From Butyricicoccus sp. (lineage in GTDB: Bacteria; Bacillota; Clostridia; Oscillospirales; Butyricicoccaceae), in NCBI GenBank assembly GCA_020025755.1, contig JAHHRO010000017.1, positions 1 to 44,241 of the forward strand: 44,241 bases of DNA, written 5' to 3'. A program made the translations under genes and the position numbers. Numbering within the stretch: the stretch's first letter is position 1; each line of letters opens with the position of its first letter. Positions 7,992 through 17,526 of this stretch are shown in pieces. Under the pieces are notes generated by a model. That model did not search any database. It was not told the origin of the DNA and was given only the letters and a program-made list of their open reading frames with translations.

Positions 7992-9884
7992 ATGTTTCAT
8001 GAAACCGTTTATGCGTCTCGTGATACGCGCTGCAAGCAACCGTTCGGCGCGGTAGCCGCAGGGCAGACGACTCGCTTTTCTATTTTTCCGCCTCGGGAGA
8101 CCTATCTGCAAGAGGCAGTTTTATATATCGCGGCAGATGGAAAAGAGCCGCAGCCGTATCCGATGGCTTGGGACGGATTATTTGGTGCGTATGATCGCTA
8201 TACGGCAGAATTTACACCGGAAACGCCGGATCTGTACTGGTACTATTTTTCCGTGACGGACAAAGCACGGCAGACCGTCTATATCTGCCGTGGGGCAGGC
8301 AGCATTGGCTATGAGAACTGCCTGCCGGAAAACTATTTTCAGCTCACGGTGTACGATGGGTCGTATGCGGTAGCCGACTGGTTCGGCAAGGGCATTACCT
8401 ATAATATTTTTCCGGATCGCTTCTGCCGCACGGAGATCCCACCTGATACGGGGTATCGGGATACCCGTGTCGTGCATGAGGAGTGGAGTGATACACCGAT
8501 CTATCAGCCGAATGAAAATGGGGAGATCCTGAACAATGACTTTTTCGGCGGAAGCCTCAAAGGGGTGCTGTCCAAGCTGGACTATTTGCAGTCTTTGCAT
8601 GTACAGACCATTTATTTCAATCCGATCTTCGAGGCGTATTCCAACCACCGCTATGATACGGGCAACTATAAGTGCATCGACCCCATGATGGGCACGGAGG
8701 AGGACTTCAAGACCCTGTGCGCGGAGGCGAAAAAGCGTGGGATGCGCGTCATACTCGATGGGGTATTCAGCCACAACGGATATGACAGCCTGTACTTCAA
8801 CGCACGCGGACACTATGACAGCGTGGGCGCGTTCCAGTCCAAGGAGTCGCCCTACTATGCATGGTATGATTTTTCGAGCTGGCCCGATCAGTATGCTTCG
8901 TGGTGGGGGATTTACACGCTGCCGCAGGTCAATGAGCTGAACGAAGCGTATCTCGATTACATCGTAGAGGACGCGGACAGCGTCATTCGCCGCTGGCTGC
9001 GTCTGGGTGCTTCGGGCTGGCGGCTGGATGTAGCAGACGAACTGCCCGATGCCTTCATCGCAAAGCTGAATGCCGCCGCACGCAAGGAAAAAGAAGATGC
9101 GCTTGTGGTGGGCGAGGTGTGGGAGGATGCGTCCAACAAGGTCAGCTATTCCGTACGCCGTCGATATTTTCAGGGCGGTGAGCTGGACAGCGTCATGAAC
9201 TATCCGCTCCGCGACGGCATCCTCAGCTTTCTGGGGGGTGCGCCTGCGCACGACTTTGCGGAGAAAATGGAGTGCCTGCGTGAAAACTATCCGCGTGCCG
9301 TGTTCTATAACCTCATGAATATCATCGGCACGCATGACACGCCCCGTGCCCTGACCGTGATGGGGGCAAAGCCGGAGGATTGGAGCGGCAGCCGCGAGCA
9401 CCGTGCCGCAACGCGCCTGATGGGCGATGCGCTGATTGCAGCGCGAAAGAAAATGTTCCTTGCGGCGGTCATCCAGTTTACCATGCCGGGGTCCCCGACG
9501 ATCTACTATGGCGATGAAGCCGGGGTACAGGGCTTTGAAGATCCGTTTAACCGCCGCACCTATCCATGGGGCGGTGAGGATGGCTCTCTGCTTGCGTTCT
9601 ATCGCAGATTGGCGGAGATCCGCAGCAGCAATGGCGCGCTGATTGATGGAGAACTGCAATTTATGCAGACCGCAAGGGATGGGCTGCTGGTGTTTGGGCG
9701 TTTCGATGCCGCACAGCAGGTCTGGATTGCAGTAAACCGCGAGGAGAGTGAAGCGATCCTGCGTCTGCCCTGCCATGCGGCAGAGGATCTGCTGACCGGA
9801 ATACAGTATGAGCGCACAGAGACGGATGAGTTTGCGATCCGTGTTCCGGCACAGACCGCAATGATTTTGCTTGTAACGGAGTGA
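7992..9884 (+). CDS. Glycoside hydrolase family 13 (neopullulanase/amylopullulanase-like)
   Basis: 630 aa intracellular enzyme with no signal peptide. An N-terminal beta-sandwich of about 130 residues (CBM34-like placement) precedes the barrel, which starts at ITYNIFPDRFCR. GH13 conserved regions are present: GVFSHNG, GWRLDVAD (nucleophile Asp346), VVGEVWED (acid/base Glu375) and IGTHDTPR (Asp449). This pattern fits alpha-glucan hydrolases that act on maltodextrin, pullulan or glycogen branches; the exact bond specificity cannot be read from sequence. AAAGGAGT sits 8 bases before the start. The position behind glgA suggests glycogen remodelling or turnover. Confidence 0.88.
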   Translation: MFHETVYASRDTRCKQPFGAVAAGQTTRFSIFPPRETYLQEAVLYIAADGKEPQPYPMAWDGLFGAYDRYTAEFTPETPDLYWYYFSVTDKARQTVYICRGAGSIGYENCLPENYFQLTVYDGSYAVADWFGKGITYNIFPDRFCRTEIPPDTGYRDTRVVHEEWSDTPIYQPNENGEILNNDFFGGSLKGVLSKLDYLQSLHVQTIYFNPIFEAYSNHRYDTGNYKCIDPMMGTEEDFKTLCAEAKKRGMRVILDGVFSHNGYDSLYFNARGHYDSVGAFQSKESPYYAWYDFSSWPDQYASWWGIYTLPQVNELNEAYLDYIVEDADSVIRRWLRLGASGWRLDVADELPDAFIAKLNAAARKEKEDALVVGEVWEDASNKVSYSVRRRYFQGGELDSVMNYPLRDGILSFLGGAPAHDFAEKMECLRENYPRAVFYNLMNIIGTHDTPRALTVMGAKPEDWSGSREHRAATRLMGDALIAARKKMFLAAVIQFTMPGSPTIYYGDEAGVQGFEDPFNRRTYPWGGEDGSLLAFYRRLAEIRSSNGALIDGELQFMQTARDGLLVFGRFDAAQQVWIAVNREESEAILRLPCHAAEDLLTGIQYERTETDEFAIRVPAQTAMILLVTE

Positions 9885-9897
9885 AAGGAGAACATAT

Positions 9898-10440
9898 ATG
9901 GACTTTACCGAGAGAAAAGTAGATGAAACATATTGTTTCCGTGGAAGGATCATCAATACGCGCGTGGATAATATTATCCTGCCCAATGGCAAGCCGAGCA
10001 TGCGCGAGGTCTGTGAGCATCCGGGCGGTGTAGGTGTGCTGCCCATCTGGCAGGATGGCACGGTCACGCTGGTGCGCCAGTTCCGCTATCCGTTCGGGGA
10101 GACCATGCTTGAGATTCCGGCAGGTAAACTCGATCACGGACCAGACGAGGATCATTATACCTGCGGCGTGCGTGAACTCAAGGAGGAGACCGGATGCACG
10201 GCAGATGAGGTCGTATATCTGGGCTGTATTTATCCTTCCCCTGGTTTTTCCAACGAAGTGACTCATCTGTATGCGGCGCGCGGTCTGCATCAGGGGGAGA
10301 CCATGCTGGACGAAGGCGAATTTTTGGAACTTGTACGCATGCCCGTCAAGGAACTGGAAGAGCGTATCGCGAACGGTGAGGTGCGCGACGCCAAGACGGT
10401 TGCTGCAATGTATCAGGCACATATCAGAGGGTTTTTATAA
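9898..10440 (+). CDS. Nudix hydrolase, ADP-ribose/ADP-sugar pyrophosphatase family
   Basis: 180 aa. It resembles NudF-type ADP-ribose pyrophosphatases: N-terminal domain-swap beta strands, VRQFRYPFGETMLEIPAGK, and a Nudix box ending RELKEETG. The spacing before the box glutamate differs from the canonical G-x5-E-x7-REL: the run GKLDHGPDEDHYTCGVREL reads G-x7-E-x7, a two-residue insertion. Substrate is probably ADP-ribose or another ADP-sugar. The location between glycogen genes and walR, only 13 bp after the GH13 stop, makes ADP-glucose worth considering. Confidence 0.88.
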   Translation: MDFTERKVDETYCFRGRIINTRVDNIILPNGKPSMREVCEHPGGVGVLPIWQDGTVTLVRQFRYPFGETMLEIPAGKLDHGPDEDHYTCGVRELKEETGCTADEVVYLGCIYPSPGFSNEVTHLYAARGLHQGETMLDEGEFLELVRMPVKELEERIANGEVRDAKTVAAMYQAHIRGFL

Positions 10441-10460
10441 AGAACGGAGGTGGATCCTCT

Positions 10461-11144
10461 ATGGCAAAGACGATACTGGTTGTGGAAGATGAAAAGGATA
10501 TCGCGAATATTATCATCTTTAATTTGGAACGGAATGGATTTGATACGCTGGAGGCGAACGACGGTCCAGCAGGACTCAAGCTCGCGCTCGAATGTGCGCC
10601 CGACCTCATCCTGCTCGATGTCATGCTTCCGGGGATTGACGGATTTGAGATCTGTCGGCAGGTCAGGGCACAGTCACAGGTTCCCATCATCATGCTGACA
10701 GCGCGGGAGGAGGAGACGGACAAGATCCTTGGGTTGGAATTGGGCGCAGATGACTATGTGACCAAGCCGTTTTCCAATCGGGAACTGATTGCACGCATCA
10801 AGGCGAACATGCGCCGCTTTTCCGAGCTGCCTGCGGCAGAGGAAAAGGAGCGTGCGAGCGGGATCGAGATCGCGGAGGAGAGCGCGGCGGTCTATAAGGA
10901 CGGCAAGCCGCTCGATCTTTCCGTGCGCGAGTTCGATATTCTGTCCTATCTTGCCGCTGAGCCGGGGCGGGTGGTATCCCGTGAGGAGCTGATGGAAAAG
11001 GTCTGGGGCTTTGAATATTATGGCGATTTGCGCGCGGTCGATGTTGCCATTCGCCGCCTGCGTGAAAAGATAGAGGATGAACCGGCGCAGCCGCGCTATA
11101 TCATCACCAAACGAGGACTCGGTTATTATTTTGCAAAAAACTAA
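10461..11144 (+). CDS. walR: WalR (YycF) response regulator
   Basis: 227 aa OmpR/PhoB-type regulator. The receiver domain starts KTILVVEDEKD, with acidic pocket Glu9/Asp10, phospho-acceptor Asp53 (LILLDVMLPG), the switch Thr in IIMLTARE and Lys in TKPFS. The C-terminal winged helix has FDILSYLAAEPGRVVSREEL and AVDVAIRRLREKIE. Identification as WalR rests on the following walK, yycH, yycI and walJ genes, the same order as in Bacillus apart from murA. It controls cell-wall hydrolase genes in that family. GGAGG is present upstream, and the gene starts 20 bp after the Nudix stop. Confidence 0.93.
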   Translation: MAKTILVVEDEKDIANIIIFNLERNGFDTLEANDGPAGLKLALECAPDLILLDVMLPGIDGFEICRQVRAQSQVPIIMLTAREEETDKILGLELGADDYVTKPFSNRELIARIKANMRRFSELPAAEEKERASGIEIAEESAAVYKDGKPLDLSVREFDILSYLAAEPGRVVSREELMEKVWGFEYYGDLRAVDVAIRRLREKIEDEPAQPRYIITKRGLGYYFAKN

Positions 11145-11159
11145 ACCATGATATCCGAT

Positions 11160-11180
11160 AGCGGCGCAGGATGCGCCGCT
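11160..11180 (+). other. Intercistronic hairpin between walR and walK
   Basis: Perfect 9-bp stem AGCGGCGCA/TGCGCCGCT with a GGA loop and no following T run, so more likely an mRNA stability or processing element than a terminator. Confidence 0.5.
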
Positions 11181-11217
11181 ATGCGGTGTTTTGGAAAGCC
11201 CTTGAAGGAGAACGGCT

Positions 11218-13011
11218 ATGTTTCGCAGTTTGCACATGAAGCTGGTGCTGATCCTGATCCTGCTGATCGTTTCCGTGATGGCGGTTATGGGCACTTTTCT
11301 GGTCAACAGCGTGGGAAGCTACTATTTGGATGACTTCCAGACGCAGATCGAAAGTGTGATGACCGGAAACGGGAACGAGACCCTGCTTTCTTTGGAGCAG
11401 GCGGCGCAGCAGGCAGATGCACCCATACGGATCATGAATATTCTGGATGCCTTTACGGCACAGCTGGGCATTGATAAATACCACCGTAACAGCTGTGTTT
11501 TGGACGAAAACGGTACGTTTTTGACCGGTTCCAATGAGGCACTTGCCGGCGAGCTGGTGCGCACGCCTAATATCGTTACGGCAATGCACGGTGAAGTTGG
11601 ACAGGCTGGCACAACGATCGACGGATATATGGATTATGCGATTCCGCTCAGTTTGCAGGCGGATGGCACGCCGCGCTACATCGTCTATATCATGGACGAC
11701 AAGCGAGAGATCCGCGATCTGGCATGGAGTTTTTTCGGGATCGTCCTCAAGGCAATGACATTTGGTCTGCTTGTTGCGGTGCTGCTCAGCTTTCTCCTGT
11801 CCAAGACCATCACGACACCGATCGAAAACATCCGCACCCGTGCGCAGATGGTTGCCGCCGGTGACTTCAGCCATCGGCTGGAGATTCAATCGAATGACGA
11901 GATCGGTGAACTCACCGCAACGTTCAACCACATGGCAGACCGCCTGCATGATACGCTGGAGGAGGTTGCCGGAGAGCGCGACAAGCTCAATACGATCTTC
12001 CTGCACATGACGGACGGCGTTGCGGCATTCAGTGCGGACGGCAGGCTCATTCACATGAACCCTGCAACTGAGGAGCTGCTGGGCGTCCCGTTTCGTGAGG
12101 ATGCCCATTTCAACGACCTGTTTGAAGGAATGGATATCCCAACTCTCAAGACAGCAGGCGAGCAGGGAGTCGTGCAGATGGAGATGGTGCGCGTGGGGAG
12201 ACATCTGTCCGTATTGTTTGCGCCCTATGGCACGACCGATGCCGAGCGCGGCATTGTCGCGGTCATCCATGATATCACCGAGCAGCGCAAGCTGGACGAT
12301 GCGCGGCGCGAATTTATCGCGAACGTATCGCATGAACTGCGCACGCCGCTGACCAATATCAAAAGCTATACCGAGACCCTGATGGATGCGGCAGGGGAGC
12401 TGCCGCCAGAAACCGAAGTCAAGTTCCTGTCCGTTATCGCGGGCGAGACCGACCGCATGACGCGTATCGTAAAGGATCTCTTGACGCTGTCCAAGCTGGA
12501 CTGCGGCAAGATGGATCTGCATTTCCACCGCTTTTCCATGCAGAACATGTTGGAGAGCGTATACAATGCAATGGCGTTGGAGGCAGGCAACAATGGACAT
12601 GAACTGCGGCTGGAGACGCGCGGTAAGCTGCCCGAGATGAACGGCGACCGTGAGCGGCTGGAGCAGGTGGTCATCAATGTCCTGTCCAACGCGGTCAAGT
12701 ATACGCCCACGGGCGGTCATATCACATTGATGGGCATTCGGAGGGATGACAGCCATGTGGTGATCCGCGTCAAGGATGACGGCATGGGCATTCCGAAAAC
12801 GGATATCCCACGCCTGTTTGAACGCTTTTACCGCGTGGATAAGGCACGCTCGCGCGCCAAGGGCGGCAGCGGTCTGGGGCTTGCGATTGCAAAGGAAATG
12901 GTAGAGGCGCATCGAGGAACGATCTATCTGGACAGTAAGCTGGACGAGGGCACGACGGTGACGATCACCCTGCCGACAACCCTGCCAGCGGATGATGAAG
13001 GGATGCTATGA
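11218..13011 (+). CDS. walK: WalK (YycG) sensor histidine kinase
   Basis: 597 aa membrane kinase. TM1 spans about residues 7-30, an extracytoplasmic domain about 31-165, TM2 about 168-193, HAMP about 194-248 (ending with DEIGELTATFNHMADRL), and PAS about 255-365. HisKA has FIANVSHELRTPLTNIK with phospho-acceptor His372. The HATPase region carries the N box VINVLSNAVKYTP and the G boxes DDGMGIP and GGSGLGLAIAKEM. The order TM-sensor-TM-HAMP-PAS-HK is that of WalK, which couples lipid II/wall status to hydrolase expression. Its stop overlaps the yycH start as ATGA. Confidence 0.95.
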   Translation: MFRSLHMKLVLILILLIVSVMAVMGTFLVNSVGSYYLDDFQTQIESVMTGNGNETLLSLEQAAQQADAPIRIMNILDAFTAQLGIDKYHRNSCVLDENGTFLTGSNEALAGELVRTPNIVTAMHGEVGQAGTTIDGYMDYAIPLSLQADGTPRYIVYIMDDKREIRDLAWSFFGIVLKAMTFGLLVAVLLSFLLSKTITTPIENIRTRAQMVAAGDFSHRLEIQSNDEIGELTATFNHMADRLHDTLEEVAGERDKLNTIFLHMTDGVAAFSADGRLIHMNPATEELLGVPFREDAHFNDLFEGMDIPTLKTAGEQGVVQMEMVRVGRHLSVLFAPYGTTDAERGIVAVIHDITEQRKLDDARREFIANVSHELRTPLTNIKSYTETLMDAAGELPPETEVKFLSVIAGETDRMTRIVKDLLTLSKLDCGKMDLHFHRFSMQNMLESVYNAMALEAGNNGHELRLETRGKLPEMNGDRERLEQVVINVLSNAVKYTPTGGHITLMGIRRDDSHVVIRVKDDGMGIPKTDIPRLFERFYRVDKARSRAKGGSGLGLAIAKEMVEAHRGTIYLDSKLDEGTTVTITLPTTLPADDEGML

Positions 13012-14321
13012 GAAGCCAAAGATCACAAAACGAGCGGAAAAATCGCATCAAGAATGTGGTGCTTCTGCTTCTGACTATTTTGCTGGTGCTTCTGACCGCA
13101 CTGGGGTGGGTTTATGATCTGAGTCTCACCGACCTGCCAGCCGATTCGTGGCTTGGGCGTATGTATATCAGCCTGAGCTATGGGGAGGCAGGCGGATTTG
13201 AACTGCGCTCAGGTGAGATCCCGGCGGCGTTGCCGGCAGAATTTGCCGTGCGCACGGCGGAGGAGATGCGCGGCGCACAATATAATGAGATCGCAGTGCG
13301 CTCCTTCCTCACGACCTATAAATCCCAGCTCAGTGCCGCGTTGAGCAGCGTGGCAAAACTGACCCCAATGCCGCAGGACGAATACCGACAGGCACTGCGT
13401 GAGCCGGGGATCTATCTGCGCTATGACAGCCGTGTGCCGCTCTCACTCGTCACCAACTGGGTGGGGGGGAACAGTCAGGTGGAAGGTTCAGACGTTCTGG
13501 TGCGCTCCATCCTGCTGACGCAGGCGGGCGGACTTTGGGTGCGCACGCATGCAGGGGAGCTTTACGGGGCAAAGGTGCGCCCGATGGAGGGCGGTCTTTC
13601 CGCAAGCGATCTGGCTGGCGTACCGTGCGTATTCGCTGCCGAACGGGAATATCCCAATGTATTGCCCGAAACACTGCTGTTCCCACAGACGCTGGAACTG
13701 CATACACTGCGGTATGAGGCACCCAAATTCGATGCGGACAGTACGGCAAGTCTTCAGGTCTTATTGCAGGCGTTTGGTTATGAGCCGTACATGCGCAACT
13801 ATGAGGATGCCGGAACGGGAAAACGCGTGTTTGTAGGCAATCAAAGCACTGTGCGCGTGGGAAGCGACGGGGAAGTGGTGTTTCGTGCGAGCGGTCTGGA
13901 GGGCGGTCTGGAAGCCTACCTGCAAAGCGAGCTTGGACAGGAGCAGCCGCTGCCCTATCAGATCGACTATGCGCGCAGTCTGCTGGAAAATATCTTTCAG
14001 TCCTTCAGCGCAGAGGCAACTTTCTTTTTTGACTCTCATTTGACCGATGACAAAACGACCCAGCTGCTGTTTCGCTATGCAGTAGGCGGCGTGCCGGTAG
14101 AAGGGGCAGAGGGGGTTCTTGCGGTGATCGAGTATCGATCCAATACGCTGATGTCTGCCAAGCTCAATCTGCAGTGCTTTGCGCAGAACAAGGAAAGCTA
14201 TATGCTGATGCCGACTGCGGCGGCTGCCGCTGCCGCCACCGGAGAGCCCAGCGGTCTTGCGATCGGATACTTTGCGGCGGAAAGCGGACTCGTCCCCAGC
14301 CGCTGTTACGTCACGCGCTGA
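13008..14321 (+). CDS. yycH: YycH-family regulator of WalK
   Basis: 437 aa. It has a short basic N-terminus, one membrane helix (about residues 17-38, VVLLLLTILLVLLTALGWVY) and a large extracytoplasmic part. Sequence conservation in this family is low; I assign it from position (immediately behind walK with a 4-base overlap), topology and the presence of a YycI partner. In Bacillus YycH and YycI restrain WalK through membrane-helix contact; in Staphylococcus they activate it. Confidence 0.85.
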   Translation: MRSQRSQNERKNRIKNVVLLLLTILLVLLTALGWVYDLSLTDLPADSWLGRMYISLSYGEAGGFELRSGEIPAALPAEFAVRTAEEMRGAQYNEIAVRSFLTTYKSQLSAALSSVAKLTPMPQDEYRQALREPGIYLRYDSRVPLSLVTNWVGGNSQVEGSDVLVRSILLTQAGGLWVRTHAGELYGAKVRPMEGGLSASDLAGVPCVFAAEREYPNVLPETLLFPQTLELHTLRYEAPKFDADSTASLQVLLQAFGYEPYMRNYEDAGTGKRVFVGNQSTVRVGSDGEVVFRASGLEGGLEAYLQSELGQEQPLPYQIDYARSLLENIFQSFSAEATFFFDSHLTDDKTTQLLFRYAVGGVPVEGAEGVLAVIEYRSNTLMSAKLNLQCFAQNKESYMLMPTAAAAAAATGEPSGLAIGYFAAESGLVPSRCYVTR

Positions 14322-14340
14322 ATCTGAAAGGTAGGAAGCT

Positions 14341-15162
14341 ATGCAGTGGAGTCGTGTAAAATCGATCCTCATCATGATATTGCTCTTGATTGATGGGTTT
14401 TTGATCGTAAATATTGCAGGAAAATATGTATCGAATTATTATCGTACAGCAGAAAATGCACATAATATTACCGAAATACTGGAACGGCGCGGGATCGCGC
14501 AGGGTGCGCTGTTTGAATTGCCCGAAACGCATACCCTGCCGGTGTTGCAGATCGATCGCAGCCGCGCCGATGAAGACCGGTTTGCTGTCGGTCTGCTGGG
14601 AGGGGATCTTGTGCGCACCGAGCAGCCGGATGGCGGCACGGTGTATTATGAGAGTGCGCAGGGTGTCCTGAACTGGCGTGACGGCGGCGTGGTATCCGGT
14701 ACACTCAAGCCGAAGCAGTACACGCGGCCGAGGGATCATGCGGCAGCGCAGGCGTATGCCTGCGAGGTCCTGAAAGCGGCAGGCATTTCGGCTTCTGTGG
14801 ATTGGCAGCGTTCAGAGGATGGGGGAACGGTCACGGCATCGTTCCCAACGGCAGGCGTACCCGTCTTCAACCGCACGCTGACCCTCATTTTTCGGGAACA
14901 GGATATCGAACTTACAGGCTGGTGGACATTTGGTATGCCCTATATCACAAAAAGTGGGAATTATGTGGCTTTTTCTGCAACCGATGCGCTGTTTAATCTG
15001 ATTTCCAAAAATGAGATCGCTCAGATCGATAAAATGGAGCTTGGTTTTTTACTCAGTGAGAGCGGTGGTGGGCGTGTGCAGATGACGCCCGGGTGGCGCG
15101 TGGACACGAACGCCGGTTCATTTTTCGTCGATTCGCTCAAAAAATCCAGCGTTTTCGTATGA
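14341..15162 (+). CDS. yycI: YycI-family regulator of WalK
   Basis: 273 aa. It starts MQWSRVKSILIMILLLIDGF, typical of YycI: a very short cytoplasmic tail followed at once by a single membrane helix (about residues 8-27). The rest is extracytoplasmic, with the fold shared by YycH and YycI. GGTAGG lies just upstream of the ATG, 19 bp after yycH. Function as for YycH, as part of a WalK-YycH-YycI membrane complex. Confidence 0.88.
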   Translation: MQWSRVKSILIMILLLIDGFLIVNIAGKYVSNYYRTAENAHNITEILERRGIAQGALFELPETHTLPVLQIDRSRADEDRFAVGLLGGDLVRTEQPDGGTVYYESAQGVLNWRDGGVVSGTLKPKQYTRPRDHAAAQAYACEVLKAAGISASVDWQRSEDGGTVTASFPTAGVPVFNRTLTLIFREQDIELTGWWTFGMPYITKSGNYVAFSATDALFNLISKNEIAQIDKMELGFLLSESGGGRVQMTPGWRVDTNAGSFFVDSLKKSSVFV

Positions 15163-15190
15163 AAAACTTTCGGGGAAACAGTAAAAGGTT

Positions 15191-15219
15191 TTGCAATTTT
15201 AGGTTGTTTATGGTAAAAT
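15191..15219 (+). promoter_or_regulatory. SigA-type promoter for murA
   Basis: TTGCAA (15191-15196), 17-bp spacer, TAAAAT (15214-15219). It gives a leader of about 115 nt before murA and allows murA-walJ-rlmH to be transcribed separately from the wal genes. Confidence 0.72.
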
Positions 15220-15341
15220 AGATAATGCATGAAATTTGCACAAGAGGAACGGTTTGATAACCACTTTCATATACTGTGGGAAAAGGCAGCCGTGCGCTGC
15301 GCTCCCGAATTTAGGAACGAAACGTTAAGGAGACGGTTGAC

Positions 15342-16646
15342 TTGACGAAATATGTAATCAACGGCGGTAAGCCTTTAAATGGAGAAGTAACGATCAGCGG
15401 CGCAAAGAATGCCGCTGTTGCGATTGTACCGGCGGCACTGCTCGTGGACGGCCCCTGCCGCATCGAGAATGTCCCCAAGATCATTGATGTCACATTGCAG
15501 CTTGAGATTCTGCGTGAGTTGGGCGTATCCATCCGCCTGCTCAATGCCTCTACGGTCGAGGTGTGTGGGGACTGCGTGCCCGACGCCAAGATCCCGTATG
15601 AACTGATGCGAAAGATTCGCGCATCCTATTACCTCATCGGCGTTCTGCTGGGCAAGTACCACAAGGCAGAGGTTGCCATGCCGGGCGGCTGTAATTTTGG
15701 CGGTATCCGTCCGATCGATCAGCATATCAAGGGCTTTGAGGCACTGGGCGCAACGGTATCCATTCGCGAGGGCGGCTATATCCATGCGGAAGCCCCCAAT
15801 GGTCTGCATGGCGCACATATCTATTTCGATGTGGTCTCCGTGGGCGCGACCATCAATATCATGCTGGCAGCCGTGCTGGCAGAGGGCATGACGGTCATTG
15901 AGAACGCAGCAAAGGAACCGCATATCGTTGATCTGGCGAACTTCCTCAATGCAATGGGGGCAGATGTCAAGGGCGCAGGCACGGATGTCATCAAGATCCG
16001 CGGCGTCAAGGCTCTGCATGGCGGCACACATTCCATCATTCCCGATCAGATCGAGGCAGGGACCTTTATGGCTGCGGTCGCAGCAGCAGGCGGTCAGGTG
16101 CTCATCAAGAACGTTATCCCCAAGCACCTTGAGTGTATCACGGCAAAGCTCACCGAAATGGGCGTTGAGATCACCGAATTTGATGATTCCATCTTGGTGC
16201 GCCGCACGGAAAAGCTCAATAAGACCAATGTAAAGACTTTGCCTTACCCTGGCTTCCCGACCGATATGCAGCCGCAGCTGACTACGGCGTTGTGTCTTGC
16301 AGAGGGTACGAGTATCATCACCGAGGGCGTATGGGACAATCGCTACCGCTACACCGAGGAGCTGGTGCGCATGGGTGCGAACATCCATGTAGACGGCAAG
16401 ATTGCAGTGGTTGAGGGCGTGCCCGAACTGAAGGCAGCACCGGTACGCGCATTCGACCTGCGGGCAGGCGCGGCAATGGTTATTGCAGGCCTCGCGGCAA
16501 AGGGTGTGACCGAGGTGGAACAGGTCACGTTCATCGAACGCGGCTATGAAAACCTCGTGGAAAAGCTGGTGGGTCTGGGTGCGGATATGTACCGCTCCGA
16601 GATTCCGGATACCAGCGAGCGTACTTCGATCGTATCTGCAAACTAA
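15342..16646 (+). CDS. murA: UDP-N-acetylglucosamine 1-carboxyvinyltransferase
   Basis: 434 aa. It catalyses the first committed step of peptidoglycan precursor synthesis, adding enolpyruvate from PEP to UDP-GlcNAc. The N-terminus contains GGKPLNGEVTISGAKNAAV. The active-site loop AMPGGCNFGGIRPIDQH retains the catalytic, fosfomycin-reactive Cys117. The start is TTG at 15342, placed 8 bases after AAGGAGA. It sits between yycI and walJ with its own promoter, so envelope synthesis is embedded in the WalRK regulator region. Confidence 0.95.
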   Translation: MTKYVINGGKPLNGEVTISGAKNAAVAIVPAALLVDGPCRIENVPKIIDVTLQLEILRELGVSIRLLNASTVEVCGDCVPDAKIPYELMRKIRASYYLIGVLLGKYHKAEVAMPGGCNFGGIRPIDQHIKGFEALGATVSIREGGYIHAEAPNGLHGAHIYFDVVSVGATINIMLAAVLAEGMTVIENAAKEPHIVDLANFLNAMGADVKGAGTDVIKIRGVKALHGGTHSIIPDQIEAGTFMAAVAAAGGQVLIKNVIPKHLECITAKLTEMGVEITEFDDSILVRRTEKLNKTNVKTLPYPGFPTDMQPQLTTALCLAEGTSIITEGVWDNRYRYTEELVRMGANIHVDGKIAVVEGVPELKAAPVRAFDLRAGAAMVIAGLAAKGVTEVEQVTFIERGYENLVEKLVGLGADMYRSEIPDTSERTSIVSAN

Positions 16647-16652
16647 ATGTAA

Positions 16653-16692
16653 GGAGGCGGAGGATGTGTTTCTCTGCCTCTTTCTTGTTTAC
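16653..16692 (+). terminator. Possible terminator after murA
   Basis: AGGCGGAGGA and TTCTCTGCCT pair at 8 of 10 positions, followed by CTTTCTTGTTT. It is a weak hairpin and probably leaky, because walJ has no clear promoter of its own. Confidence 0.4.
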
Positions 16693-16710
16693 ATAGAATA
16701 GGAAACAACA

Positions 16711-17526
16711 ATGAATGATTTATATTATGGACTCGCGAGCGGCTCGGCAGGCAATGCCGGTCTATTGGTATTAGATAATACCTATTTTCTCATTGACCTT
16801 GGGGTTTCGGTGCGGCGGCTCAAGACCCTGCTGGGGGGACAGGGGCTGACCATCGAGGATCTGGATGCCGTACTCATCACCCATGAGCACAGCGACCACA
16901 TCAAGGGGCTTGCGACTTTTGTAAAAAATTATGATACTCCCATTTATACGGCGTGCGGTACGGCGGAAGTGCTGCTGGAAAAGTGTCCGGCGGCGCGCAA
17001 GCAGCTTCGGCCGTTCTATGCCGGTGCATCGTTTGCGGCAGGAGCGGTAAAGGTCACAAGCTTTGAAACACCGCACGATGCCGCCGACAGTGTAGGATTT
17101 CGCTTTACAGGGACGCAGTGTGACTTTGGCTATTTGACCGATGTGGGTTTTCTTCCGGTGTCCGTGCGTGAAGCACTGCTTGGCTGTGATGCCGTGGTGC
17201 TCGAATCCAACCATGACCCCGAAATGCTGGCACATGGCCCATATCCGCTCTATTTGCAGGAACGCGTGTCAGGGCCGCGCGGTCATCTCTCCAATTCTGA
17301 TTGTGCAGAGTTTGCGGTGGAGCTGGTGCGGCATGGCGCGGCGCGGCTTATCCTGTCCCACCTGAGCGACAAGAACAATACACCGGCGATGGCGCGGATG
17401 GAGACTGAGGCGGCACTCATGGCGCATAAGCTCGGCTGTGCCCTCACGGTCGCGCCCAAGGATGCCATGGAAGCACCCATCCCGCTCGCAGGAAAGGAAG
17501 TGTGTGTATGCTGTCCGTCAGCCTGA
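16711..17526 (+). CDS. walJ: WalJ (YycJ) metallo-beta-lactamase-fold hydrolase
   Basis: 271 aa. MBL fold with the metal motif ITHEHSDHIKG and later FETPHDAADSVGF and LSHLSDKNN. It matches YycJ/WalJ, a predicted nuclease linked with cell division and wal operons. The ORF begins at an ATG after a run of GGAAAC. Its 3' end overlaps rlmH by 19 bp, so the two are translationally coupled. Confidence 0.9.
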   Translation: MNDLYYGLASGSAGNAGLLVLDNTYFLIDLGVSVRRLKTLLGGQGLTIEDLDAVLITHEHSDHIKGLATFVKNYDTPIYTACGTAEVLLEKCPAARKQLRPFYAGASFAAGAVKVTSFETPHDAADSVGFRFTGTQCDFGYLTDVGFLPVSVREALLGCDAVVLESNHDPEMLAHGPYPLYLQERVSGPRGHLSNSDCAEFAVELVRHGAARLILSHLSDKNNTPAMARMETEAALMAHKLGCALTVAPKDAMEAPIPLAGKEVCVCCPSA

